Below, piece by piece: positions 12,770 through 23,378 of a DNA stretch of 64,000 nt; position 1 is the first letter of the stretch, and each line of letters opens with the position of its first letter. The stretch spans positions 5,855,800 through 5,919,799 of the forward strand of contig JAQFVV010000018.1 in the NCBI GenBank assembly GCA_028023455.1. The letters run 5' to 3'. Position numbers and translations under genes: made by a program. The notes below the pieces were generated by a model. The model saw only the letters and a list, made by a program, of their open reading frames with translations. It was not told the origin of the DNA and did no database searches. The DNA is from Epiperipatus broadwayi. Its lineage: Eukaryota; Onychophora; Udeonychophora; Euonychophora; Peripatidae.

Positions 12770-13521
12770 ATCAATAAACTAAATACTAACTGTGATAAAA
12801 ACACAGTTGCTGAAGCTTTAAATATAAAATTACAAATATAAAGCTGGGCGCTTTTGGAGGACTTAAGCCTCCATAATCACAGCCCTATACAATATAATAT
12901 ACAAAAAAATAACACTTATTCAAAAGCAAAATGCATATTTCAAATAAAATGTAAACTAAATCTAATAAATAATATAAAAATATAATAAAAATAATTATTA
13001 TAGCATTCACATTTTAGAAATACCAAAACAAGAATCATTTCTATTAATAGAATTGGGAGTACCAGCTATATAATCTTAGCTTTATGTCATTCTACTCAAT
13101 ACACATTAATTGACATGAAAATAAGGCTGGACATCTATGGCAACCAGTAGAGGCAAAATTAGTGTGTACTGAGAAGAATGATGTAAAGCATAAGATTAAA
13201 GGAGCTTGTTTTATAGCTGGTAATCCCAATTCTATTAATAGAAAGGATTCTTGTTTTGGTATTTCTAAAATGTGGACGCTATAATATTTATATCATATTT
13301 TTATATTATTTATTTATTTTTTAGATTTAGTTTACATTTTATTTGAGATATATATTTTACTTTTGAATAAGTGTTTATATTTTGTATTTTATATTGTATT
13401 GGGCTATGATTATGGAGGCTTAAGTCCCCCAAAAGGGCTCAGCTTTATATTTGTAATTTTATGTTTAAAGCTTCAGAAACTGTGTTTTTATTTTTATCAC
13501 AGTTAGTATTTAGATTATTGA
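12770..13521. mobile_element. Inverted-repeat (fold-back) element, arms about 340-360 bp
   Basis: Left arm 12770-13105 is the imperfect reverse complement of right arm 13162-13521, with a spacer of about 56 bp. Landmarks are TACTAACTGTGATAAAAA near 12785, matching TTTTATCACAGTTAGTA at the right edge; a GGAGG-ACTTAAG-CCTCC block in both arms; and AATTCTATTAATAG near the inner ends. No coding capacity is seen. A MITE-like or fold-back origin is likely, but no clear target duplication was found. Transcribed, it would form a long hairpin. Confidence 0.8.
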
Positions 13522-13784
13522 ATCAAAAATGGTTAATATTATAATAGAAAATACCATTGAAGATTTTCTACTCTTCACTAATAATTCTTAGATATTCCCT
13601 GCATTCAGTAGTGATAGCATGGTAGCTAAATATTTCTGGGCTGAAGTCAATCTCTCACTTTAGTACTCAAAGGTCACTTGATCTCTGAAGTCGTAACTAT
13701 TTGTCCATTATTTAATAATAGATATAAAATTGTCCCAATATCTTTATTGAGATGAGTTCTATTTACAAACATGATTATGTATTT

Positions 13785-13890
13785 ATAGTTATATGTTGGG
13801 CTATTCCATCAACTAGATGAATTTTTAAATGATTTTAGAAAAATTCAAACTTCATTTGAATTTTGCATAAAAATCCAAACATACATAGGT
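13785..13890 (+). repeat. Fragment of Penelope-associated terminal repeat
   Basis: Starts with TAGTTATATGTTGGGCTATT and continues to AGAAAAATTCAAACTTCATT. The same order occurs at 59322, 46809 and, more diverged, 31262, where it forms the outer end of Penelope-like terminal repeats. It abuts the LINE relic at 13896. Confidence 0.5.
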
Positions 13891-13895
13891 TGATT

Positions 13896-15725
13896 TCATT
13901 CTACCAAACCCCTTGACATTGGTAGCCTGTACCCTATAAGGATGGTGCCTTTTCTCAAGAAGGATACATTACCATCCTCCCTTGAGAATCTTAGGCCCAT
14001 CTCTATGACACCATTAATGATCAAGGTGGTTGAATCAATAATCAAGGATAAGATCCAGAATAAGATTCTTCCATTCATATCCCAGTACCAGTTTGCCAAG
14101 AAGGGTTCTTCAACCATTGATGCAATAGCATTATTCAAGATGATAGACAATTACACCAGAATCACGATGATATCTAAACCAATAGTCATCCAGCTGGTCA
14201 TTGCGGTACCTTTGACTCTGTCAGAATACATTGCGTCATCAACCTTCTTGCCAAATATGATATCCTAACTGGGATAATCAATATTATAGCAAATTTCCTC
14301 AACAACATCGAATTTCTATCTCCCTGAATGGAAGGATCTCACCATCTTTTACCCTGACAAATTGTATTCTGCTGGGCTCTTCTCTGAGTGCCCTGCTATT
14401 TATAATCTACATTAATCCTTTATTAATTAGACTTGAACAAGACCTCCCTGGGATATTCATACCCACCCTCAATAGATCAATCCCCCACATAGTATACATG
14501 GATGACCTGGCTATATATCTCCCATCACAAAAACTAATCCCAAAGCTTGCCAAAATGCTCCATTACTTTTCTTATGAGTCAGGAATGACTTTTAATTTAA
14601 ATAAATCCTCAGCATGGAAGATATCCTCTGGGAATACCATCCCCTCTCCTTTTACTGCCATGCCCCAAAAATTTCTGGATTTCCCAATCTACAACTCACC
14701 CCTTATGATGAGGAGAACCATACAGGACTCCCTTCTTCTCTCAATCAAAAAAACTCGATAAAGTTTATTTGTCACTATATGCGAAAACTTCACTGCTCAA
14801 TATCCTGGTGTTCCCAAGGATCTCTTATTTCATGTTGATCATTAACTTTTACCAAAGATTCATCAGCAAGATAAATTCACTATGTGCAAGACTTATGTGA
14901 AAGAACAAGACCATGGCCATCAGTATGAGGGACCTCCATAGGCACACAAAACTCAATGGTATATCATTGCATTTCTAATCTTTTGTTTCCAACATACACA
15001 TAACACCATCCCATCATCCTTAGCCTATCTCTATGTTTTCCTGAAGCAACATGCTTTCCATCTGTCTGTCCTACTGACACCCCTCCTCCTGTGAGAGTTG
15101 GTTGTCAACCTTATTGCAAAATTTATCCTCTACCTAATCAGGCTAACTCACAGAAAATTAAGTACTGGGATGCATACTATCTAATTAAGGAAGACCCCCC
15201 CCAATCCCATCACTGCTTACCCTTTTCAATCATTAAAAAGGTTAAACGGTAGCATCTGGAGCTGAACTTTTTAAATTTTTAGATTTAAATAAATCTGAAT
15301 GCTCTGTCCACATGTCATTTTCTGGTCTTTTGTAGAGGATTCTCATGCTTGGACCCAATCTGCCATTTATTTAAATAGAATGATAACACCATGATATATA
15401 TTCTGAGCCATTGGACCTTGCTCCAATGGGACAGAGACTTTATCACATCCTTATACAAAACTAGAGTGCCTCTCCTCACCAGACTGATTTCTAGCATATC
15501 CAGTGGAATCTTTCCATCGATAAGAATCATAACCTTGCTGCTGTTTGCCTGTTGGTCAACTAGGTGTGCTCTCATTTATGGTCACATCTTGGTTGATCAA
15601 AAGAAATTACTTCTGGCAAAACTTCAGGCCACCAGAAACAAAGATGGAAAACTAGCTCCAGCATACATCTACAATTGTCCATTGCTACAATGCTACATGG
15701 AGCCTGGTAGCAATGGACAATTGTG
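13896..15725 (+). pseudogene. LINE reverse transcriptase, decayed
   Basis: Plus-strand reverse transcriptase motifs of a non-LTR retrotransposon occur in order but in several frames. LRPISMTPLMIKVVE (about 13989-14033) is followed by QFAKKGSSTIDAI (about 14089-14130). The catalytic palm motif YMDDLAIY is at 14495-14518, and SYESGMTFNLNKSS lies at about 14570. A C-terminal connection and tail region is readable to about 15720, including HWTLLQWDRDFITSLYKTR near 15400-15460. Many stops and frameshifts make it inactive. The base composition is less AT-rich than the surroundings, suggesting a more recent arrival. The clade is not settled, and whether it is the same family as the 1-742 endonuclease is unknown. 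Confidence 0.8.
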
Positions 15726-16320
15726 ATTGAACATTTGACTTTTTACACCCAGACCATAGGTATTGGGTTACGTAACCTTTTTTTTTTACTTTCTGTTAAC
15801 AACATAGCTCTATTGCTGCTATAATGTAATTCTTTGAGCTCACAATAAAATTTCAGTAGTTTTCGGTTAGTTTCCCCCTGGCCACCAGGTGAAGCTGCAA
15901 AACCACCAAGAAACATGCAAGTGATAAATTTATTTTCAAAAATTGCTGAAATCATCGTGCGAAAAAAAAAAGCCCCCTGGCAATAAAAAAAATTGGTAAA
16001 ATCGGAGAGACAAAAATTTCTTGATTTAAAAAAAGATGAAATAATTCATCTTATTACTTCAAGCAATATGCCATCATTATAAACCTTCAGACAAACAATG
16101 TTTATATATATATATATATATATAGAAAGTATTCATTCCAATGCTAATTAGAAACTGTATGAAGCAATTATAATATTCATAATATTAACCAAACATATTT
16201 TAATGTCATTGTATCGCTGCTCAATAATGCATATAGTTTTCAGAAAAATTGAAAAATACTGAAGTAGAAAAAATTGGCTTGCCAATTGCTGGTTTGAAAT
16301 GAATTTTTGATTTTCTACTT
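15726..16320. other. Non-coding stretch with TA microsatellite
   Basis: No gene is recognised. A TA dinucleotide run lies at about 16103-16124. Confidence 0.55.
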
Positions 16321-16324
16321 TTAT

Positions 16325-17610
16325 TCACAGTCAAAGAATGATACGCTGGATCAAAATCTTAGGCGCTTATGATTACAATCTGCTATATAAAACTGGAAAA
16401 TTGCCTATGCATTTTCACACTTATCTTTAAAGGTGGATAAGCCATGTAAATTTATTGAAATAAATCTATTCAATGTTGTGAAAATGGGAGACCCATTAAA
16501 CAGTTCTACAGTGGAAAGATAGACTCAAAAGATCCTGGATGTAATTGACTGAAAACCTGGATTAGACTTGGATGGCCTAACCACCGGCCAACTTTCCTAC
16601 ATCCAGCTATATGGAATGCTTGGAATTACCTATCAATCTGTAAAACTGTATTGTTTAAAATGATTGTGTTTTTATACTAGAGGAGGGATATTCTCAAGTA
16701 CTTAAACTCTTACATACAGGACACCCTGGGGTAGTAAAGATGAATGCCCTGGCACACTCTTATGTATGGTGGCCTTACATCAACATATTGAACAGATTGT
16801 AAAAACATGCTTAAATTGTCAAACAGTGACAAAGCTACCTAACAAAACACTTAACTCCTCGATTGAGTCAAATAAGCCATGGGAACATGTTCATGTTGAT
16901 TATGCTGGTCCTATAATGATATTTGTGGCTGTAGACATTTTTAGCAGTTGGATAGAATATCATACTGTACCTTCAGTTAATACTAAATGCATCATTAAAG
17001 CATTAAGAGAGATTTTTTCCATTCATGGATACCCAAATGTTATAGTTTCAGATAATAGAACCAGTTTTACTTCAGAAGAATTTGAAACATTTTTTTTTAG
17101 CAGATAAGGGGGTACAACACATATCAACACCTTATCACTCTGCTTCAAATGGTTTGGCAGAGAAAGCTGTACAAACTCAAGATAAGTTTAAAGAAAACCA
17201 GTTTTACAAAAATGAATGACGTATTGATAGACATCATGTTTTTCCAACATTTTTTACCTAATACAAAAAAATGGAAAATCACCTGCTGATCTATTGTTTA
17301 ATAGAACTTGTCATATTCAACCTACTGAATTTATACCTCAAACAGAAGTAATGAAACTAAATTCTGAAAATTTAAATAACCAAAAAAGGACTCCCAAAAT
17401 TTAACATTGGTGAAACAGTATAGTTATGAGACATGCATAAAAAAAATAGATACAGAAGATTCTCTCACAGAACAAAGTTTGTATGAAGAAAGTTGGGACG
17501 GCCCTGGCCCTAAGCAAACCAAGCCAAATTGTGAAATCAAAGTACCTCACATTACATGTACTCCTAGATGTAAACCACCAATGAGTTTTAAAGACTTAGT
17601 TCTAGAATAG
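16325..17610 (+). pseudogene. Ty3/gypsy pol 3' part: RNase H end and integrase, broken
   Basis: The order is typical of gypsy pol. The end of RNase H (RMIRWIKILGAYDYNLLYKT, about 16338-16398) is followed by a linker. The integrase zinc-binding region starts near 16707 with LLHTGHPGVVKMNALAHSYV and finishes after a frameshift with KTCLNCQTV. The DDE core has Asp in HVDYAGP (codon 16898-16900), Asp in VSDNRTSF (codon 17051-17053), and Glu within PYHSASNGLAEKA (codon 17160-17162), after another frame break near 17105. All three catalytic acids survive although the frame does not. A tail runs to TAG at 17608-17610. In an intact element the enzyme joins cDNA ends to the host chromosome. The upstream gag, protease and RT regions were not found. 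Confidence 0.82.
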
Positions 17611-18042
17611 GGGGAGATGTTCTGTGCTATAAGATTATTCTAAAAACCACTAGAGGGCCATAAAAAAAACTCCAACTCAGAAGTTTCTGTAGTATAGGTA
17701 AAAAAAAGGATGTCATGTTACTGCTGGTCCTGAAAAACCATAAATTGACAGAATTTAAAGAAGTCTTCAGCAGAAGAAGATAAGAGCTACAAATGGAAAA
17801 CATGAAGTCACATAATAACTGAAATGAGTATATAACATGATTTATTTACATACTATAAAGTTAGATGAGATTTAAATGTTATATTGATGTTATTATAATC
17901 CTAACATTTAATCATGCCATGAACTAATTATTTCCCCTATTGTCATTATATACTATTATGGTTATTATTTAACAATAGTGTTTTTAAAGAATAAATATAT
18001 ATCACCTCACCTGTTTGTATTTTATTAATTTATTGTTTTTCA
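17611..18042 (+). mobile_element. Probable 3' LTR of the gypsy element, with polypurine tract
   Basis: The integrase stop is followed directly by GGGGAGA, a polypurine primer tract. Sequence beginning TGTTCTGTGC at 17618 then follows, a normal LTR start. AATAAA lies near 17990, followed by a T-rich tail ending in CA near 18042. The right boundary is an estimate because no 5' LTR copy lies in the window for comparison. Confidence 0.5.
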
Positions 18043-20400
18043 GGTGAGCTAGGAATTCCCTGAATACAGAGCACAGAGTGTATGGATGAAAGTATTATGG
18101 ATTTAGAAGTGATGAATGAAGTAGCAAATAATATAGATAATAGATAAGTTCAAAATACAAATAAAATCAAGGGATTTTGTAACAACTATGCCATAGAATT
18201 ACATATCATAAATATTGTAAAGGATAATGCAATACCCACAGAATTTTCTGTAAAATTAAAGAATATTTGTGCTTTAGATACATGATGGTTTATATAATAT
18301 ACTCACAATTGTTATCAAATTTAGCATAATACCAATAATCTGGAGATATGATTAGTATGACAATCCATGTGTGAAAATGCAGTTAAAATAATAATGTTAA
18401 AATAATTATTTAAAGACAGAATTAAAAGATCATGAAATTATACTTAGATTTAAACTTATAGATATTTTTTAAAAATAAATTAACTTGAAAAAAAAAACCC
18501 CACACAAATCAAATTTTTATTTAAGTATTTTTAAAATGCTTTTTTTTTTTGGTAAAATGTCTTATAAAAAAAGACAAAAATATGTAAATGACTTTACATA
18601 AAGATTAGATATTAGATAAGTGAACAAATTAAGAATGAATCAAAAATTATTTACATTGCATAAATTTTTTGCCACTCAAATCTGTCACAGATTATTGCAA
18701 GGGCCAAAATTTACAAATGATTTGCCATGTAATTTACTGTTACTCATATAATCAGTAGAATCATTTTATTTGCACATTCAATATTATCATTACTTATGAG
18801 CATTGCTTATTCCTCCATGGATGATACTTGTGACTTTCTTTGAACTTCTCTATGCATTTATACATACTTCATCATCACAAAACATTTACTCCATACTATG
18901 GATGAAGTCTGAAAAATATTGGCACCAGACAACTACAAAAAAAGACAAAAAAACAACAACAAATTACTACTTACTATTCTTCTTTTGTGCAAATTACAAG
19001 TGGGGCAATCATAGTTTCTCATACTGCAGTCAGTCACTCATGAACTGATGTAACTCATTAAAAATTGTACAGTAATGGTTGGAGAGGCAGCAATCTTATA
19101 TGGGATGTGCTAATAAGAGAGTAAAGTCGACAGAAATTTTAATATAACTGGAATGCAGATATTTTTTATTCATCTTTATATAAAAACAATTGTTGAAAAT
19201 ATTTTAGAAAAACAAACGCATTTTCAAAAATACTAATTTATAAAACTGATTGAACAAATTTAATAAATTCAATTAAAAATTGAGATGAAGACTATAGCAG
19301 TTAAAAATTTAGAGAAAGTTACAAGGTTGCAGAGTTAATAGAATGTCCTCTAGTTGGTATTAGAATACTACTAAGAAAAGCTGCCCTATATTTATAATGG
19401 TTATCTACAAAATTGGAAAAGACTTTAGCTCAAGTGGCTTCATTATGCTTTTGCCCAGAATTACCTGTAAAACCCTTACTTGCCTGGAAAATGATCAAAA
19501 TCATGTTGGCACTTTAAAAAATTAGAGATTAAAGGCTAAAAAATTTTACAATGCTGAATAGACTAACATAACATTTAATTGATGATACAGATGAATTTAT
19601 CTCAAAAATATTTTAGATAATTATTTTTATTAAATTATTAGCAAAATATACCTAAATAACAAATAATAAGTATTTTTAATGGGAAGAACTTTTACTTCCT
19701 ATTTAATCAAAAATCATTTAATTCCCTAAACAAATTTTTCATTCACTTCCAAGATTTTTCCAAATAATCTTTTAATGAAAGAAGGCTACAACAAAAAAAA
19801 AAGGCTCAAGGAATATATTTATGAAATAGAGCATTTCACAGGTAATCTGGATATATTGAAATTTACAAATAATAAAATGAATAAAATTTCTTGACAAAAA
19901 AAAACAGGCTTAAATATTTCTCTCTTATTGATTGAATACAAAATTACACAGGTAACAGGTTCAAAAGTTTGTATGTGAAAATAATTTTAAATATATTGAA
20001 ACAGACAGATCGAAGAATCGATCTTAGTTTCATGATTGTCATTTAAGAACGGTAATTCTAAACCACTATTTACCCGCAATGAGACTTTTTCTATTCCAAG
20101 CCACATAGATTTTAAGTTATTTATTTTGTGTTTGTTTAAAAAGAATTTAATGTAAAGAATATGAGTATAAATGTCACAAATCATGGTGAATAATATTCGT
20201 GTGTGTGTGGCTTGTGGATTTATATTAGCTCAATTTAAAAGTTTCAATTGCGTGTATATTTTCTTTAAATTTTAATTTTGCAAATTATACAAAGTCATTT
20301 AAAAATGCTGATCAAAAGTCACATTCCTTTGATCAGTATTTTTAATCAAAATCTTACTTGAACAAATGTATAGAATAATTAATTTGTACTTCGATAAATT
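18043..20400. other. AT-rich non-coding stretch
   Basis: No gene or clear repeat is recognised. The plus-strand frame at 18803-19048 is low in complexity and resembles no family I know. Confidence 0.55.
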
Positions 20401-20885
20401 AAGATAATGAATGTATATTTTTGTATTCACGAATTCCGATGTAATTGTTTTGTCAATTTAGAATCATGTATTAAATTTAAAAATAAATGAGAAACGTAGA
20501 ACGCTTATCAAGAAAGGCAAATGCTATTGTATAGTCAAATTAGATATTGCTGGAGGCCGAAATCAAAGGAGGCGGAGTTATGAACAAAAACTAGGCAGAA
20601 AGGTCAACCGTAGCCATCTTAAATATAATATAGACACTCTAACTTTTGACTTGGCTGTGCTTAGATCGTCTCAAGCTACAGCAAAGTAGTTGTTCCAGAG
20701 AAATCACTTCAACCATTATTAAGAAGTTGCCCGGTAAACTACAGTCATGATGGGCTAAGTCCAAGAAGCTGATTCCTGTACTGCCAATTTAAATCTTTCG
20801 TACCGCTGATCTGTAATGTTTTCCGTGCTTCCAGTCTTCCAAATTCACACATTTAAATTAACCATGCCTTTCTAAGAAATTCAAA

Positions 20886-20947
20886 ATGCACGCCTACGTT
20901 CTTCATACATATCACCGCAAGAAGAAAAGCCGGACGAAGAAAGAATG
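20886..20947 (+). other. Candidate first coding exon (CpG-rich), unidentified
   Basis: ATG at 20886 opens a frame reading MHAYVLHTYHRKKKSRTKKE, basic and nuclear-signal-like, up to a 5' splice site GTAACT at 20948. It lies about 270 bp downstream of the YY1-like site. If not spliced, the frame stops one codon later. I tested joining it to acceptors near 21740, 21751 and 22562, and each gave an early stop, so the exon is unsupported beyond its own features. Confidence 0.2.
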
Positions 20948-21769
20948 GTAACTTTTGTTACATGAACTTTTAACTTTCCTCTCAGTAATAATTTTATATT
21001 TAATCTGTTAATCAAAGTAATTGCATGTAAATTTCTTGCTTTCCATTTGAAAATGTTACACTAAAACCTGTCAGTAAATTTCTTCTCTAATATTTTTGTG
21101 CTCCCGTCTTTAGATGATAATTATTAATATTTGTGCCTACTAATAACCCATTTGTGAATACATTTATATTTTACTATTACTTATTTTACAAACAAACGAT
21201 GCCAATAATAATATTTCTCAACTCTAATTAAAGTCAGTAAATTTATCTCATAATATTTATTATATTCATTTTAAAAGTAATTTTCTTGTATCGAATTAAA
21301 AATCGTCATTTATGTTGAGTTGAGAAATATTCAAGTATTTTTATTGTTTCTTTTACTTTGTCATGATATTTTAATCTATACTCCAAATCTCAAATACTTA
21401 AAATAGTCTAAAATTTTATTATAATCTTTTGTTATATATTATTACGGAGTAAGAATAATAATTTATTATTACCTTCTGAACAATCTGGGGAGTTATGGGT
21501 TTCAGAGTAAAATTAATTAATTATTACTTTTGCGATCATTTGATTTCGCCATGTTTTATTGGATAGTTATATCGGACTGTTGCGTAGAAAATGTTACGGA
21601 GAGAAAAGGTTTTATATAATTTCGTTTTAAAATCCACTTCCGGTCACTCTTCCTCGATGTTACTGTGGCAACGCCTTTACCTGCGCCTAAGTTGGCGTCT
21701 CATTTTACTACCACATGGAGAGAAAGAAATTCTTCTCCAGGTAATCTCTAGGATCACCGGGGTTCGAAA

Positions 21770-21874
21770 ATGAGCCCGGCTGGTTGTAGTGTCCCGGATC
21801 TACTTGGGGGCATTAAGACTTGTCAAAGTACAAGCCACCCGGTATTCCATCAATGCACCGCAAGTTATTATTTG
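21770..21874 (+). other. Short CpG-rich open frame, unidentified
   Basis: ATG at 21770 opens 34 codons beginning MSPAGCSVPDLLGGIKTC, with composition unlike the AT-rich chance frames elsewhere. It lies about 130 bp downstream of the ETS site, in a position plausible for a start codon. No family is recognised. Confidence 0.18.
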
Positions 21875-22562
21875 TAGTATACATTAATCCCTGCAACCAT
21901 CAGTACATCAATATTATATATTATATTTTTATATAAAACCGCCTCCCATTTATCCGTATACGCAATGGTTTGAATCTATTAAAATAAAACAACTTAATAT
22001 AAACTAGTAGTTAAATATTTTAAGTGCTCCAATTACTCTGATTCTCATATCAACCTGTACAACCATTTAAACATATAAATATTGGAATGAGTTTGTTAAT
22101 CAGTACAAACCGATTATTGATGACTAGCAGCAATTTATTATAAAATACATATGAGAGTTACCGTACCTGTAAATAATATTCAATGCTTTCAATAATTTAT
22201 TAAAAATTTGTCTAACCTAATTTTGTCTCTCTTGCATTATTACTCTCGAAATCTAGCCAATCACCTGCTGTCTGTATCGACAACTTAAATATATACATTA
22301 AATTATTAGCCGTACCAATATCCCGACTATAAGATATCTATGAAATAGCTGATTGTAGGTAATTTAGTCTGTGTTTTTCGATGAGCTAGTAAAGGGAGAA
22401 CCCCGTACCGTTGTAATGTTGTCATCGGTGGGTCATGCCAGGGTTTTGGGTTTGAATTTAGTTTGCATTTTGGAATTTATTCCTAGACGTGGACTGGGTT
22501 CGAATTCGGATTACTGTGTGTGAATAGGCATGGTGATTTTTACCGGTACAATATGTTTCCAG

Positions 22563-22641
22563 ACATGGTTATGATCCAAACAATGAATATGATTACCAGG
22601 TAGCTGAAAGCATGCTGAGTATACTATACTGTTATGATTAA
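22563..22641 (+). other. Candidate terminal exon with stop and poly(A) signal
   Basis: A fair 3' splice site (ATATGTTTCCAG) precedes a frame reading HGYDPNNEYDYQVAES and on to a TAA at 22639-22641. AATAAA overlaps immediately after. An internal CAG/GTAGCT could instead act as a 5' splice site. The phase does not join the 20886 exon (it creates TGA). Treat as speculative. Confidence 0.18.
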
Positions 22642-22650
22642 ATAAAGTTT

Positions 22651-23319
22651 TTTATATACATTTTATAAGTATTTATTTTGAATTGCCTTGTTCCGAGAAA
22701 AATTTATTAAAATTTCGAATTTACATTATAGTAATACTTATATAGCAACTAAAAACATTATTTTAATCTGAAAATTTTTTAAAAGTTATTTATAAACAGC
22801 AATAATACATGATCAATTAAGCTATCTAGAAATAAATTTTATTTAAAAGGCTATACCTAAAACAAAATAGGTCATATAAAAGCTTTCAAGCTGTTTTCAG
22901 CAACAAAAATCAAATGATTTAATATATATATATTTATTTATTCTGGGAGTTTTTTAATTTAATAAAAAGTGTTTTGTAAATAATACTTTTATTTAATGTG
23001 CACCAAAACCTCATTATTTAAATTTGATGAATAATTACAAAAAAATATCTGAATATCAAAAAGTTAAAAATAATATATATATAATTTTTATATATATAAA
23101 AAAAGCTTTTATTTACTGTACAATTGTTTTCTTCTATTTAACTTGAAATAAAGATGTGGGACATCAAGAATTTAATTAATCTAATCATTAGTTATAAAAA
23201 TTAATGAATGAAATAATTAATTTCTGGATTCCCTACATTTTTATTTCAAATAATGTGGGCAAAAACACAATTATTTTTGGCTTTTTAGTGCACATAAAAA
23301 AAGTATTTTTTATAATAGA
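22651..23319. other. AT-rich non-coding stretch
   Basis: No gene is seen. TA- and T-rich runs only. Confidence 0.6.
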
Positions 23320-23362
23320 TATATTGTAACCATCTGGATTACATGGAACACAGCAACATAGT
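23320..23362 (+). repeat. 43-nt direct repeat, outer copy
   Basis: Begins ATATTGTAACCATCTGGATT and recurs in the same orientation at 26151-26193, in the centre of the large palindrome. The two copies bracket the whole left arm. The TGTAACC start resembles an LTR 5' end. Confidence 0.7.
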
Positions 23363-23378
23363 TGTGTGTGTACATATA

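Larger units (their letters stand above)
20400..22650. promoter_or_regulatory. CpG-rich promoter-like tract
   Basis: CpG is frequent here and scarce through most of the window. Recognisable promoter elements are GGAGGCGGAG (20568-20577), a YY1-like GCCATCTT (20613-20620), an ETS site ACTTCCGG (21636-21643) and a CCAAT box (22257-22261). Two groups, near 20.6 kb and 21.64 kb, could mean two promoters or a bidirectional one. A short first-exon candidate follows the first group. No protein-coding gene can be followed from here with confidence, so a non-coding RNA start is equally possible. Confidence 0.5.

Noticed and set aside
16103-16124. TA run considered as a regulatory or origin element
   Set aside because: A simple microsatellite, like several others in the window.
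21591-21773. 60-codon open frame across the ETS site
   Set aside because: It overlaps the promoter elements and shows no known domain. Probably a by-product of higher GC content.
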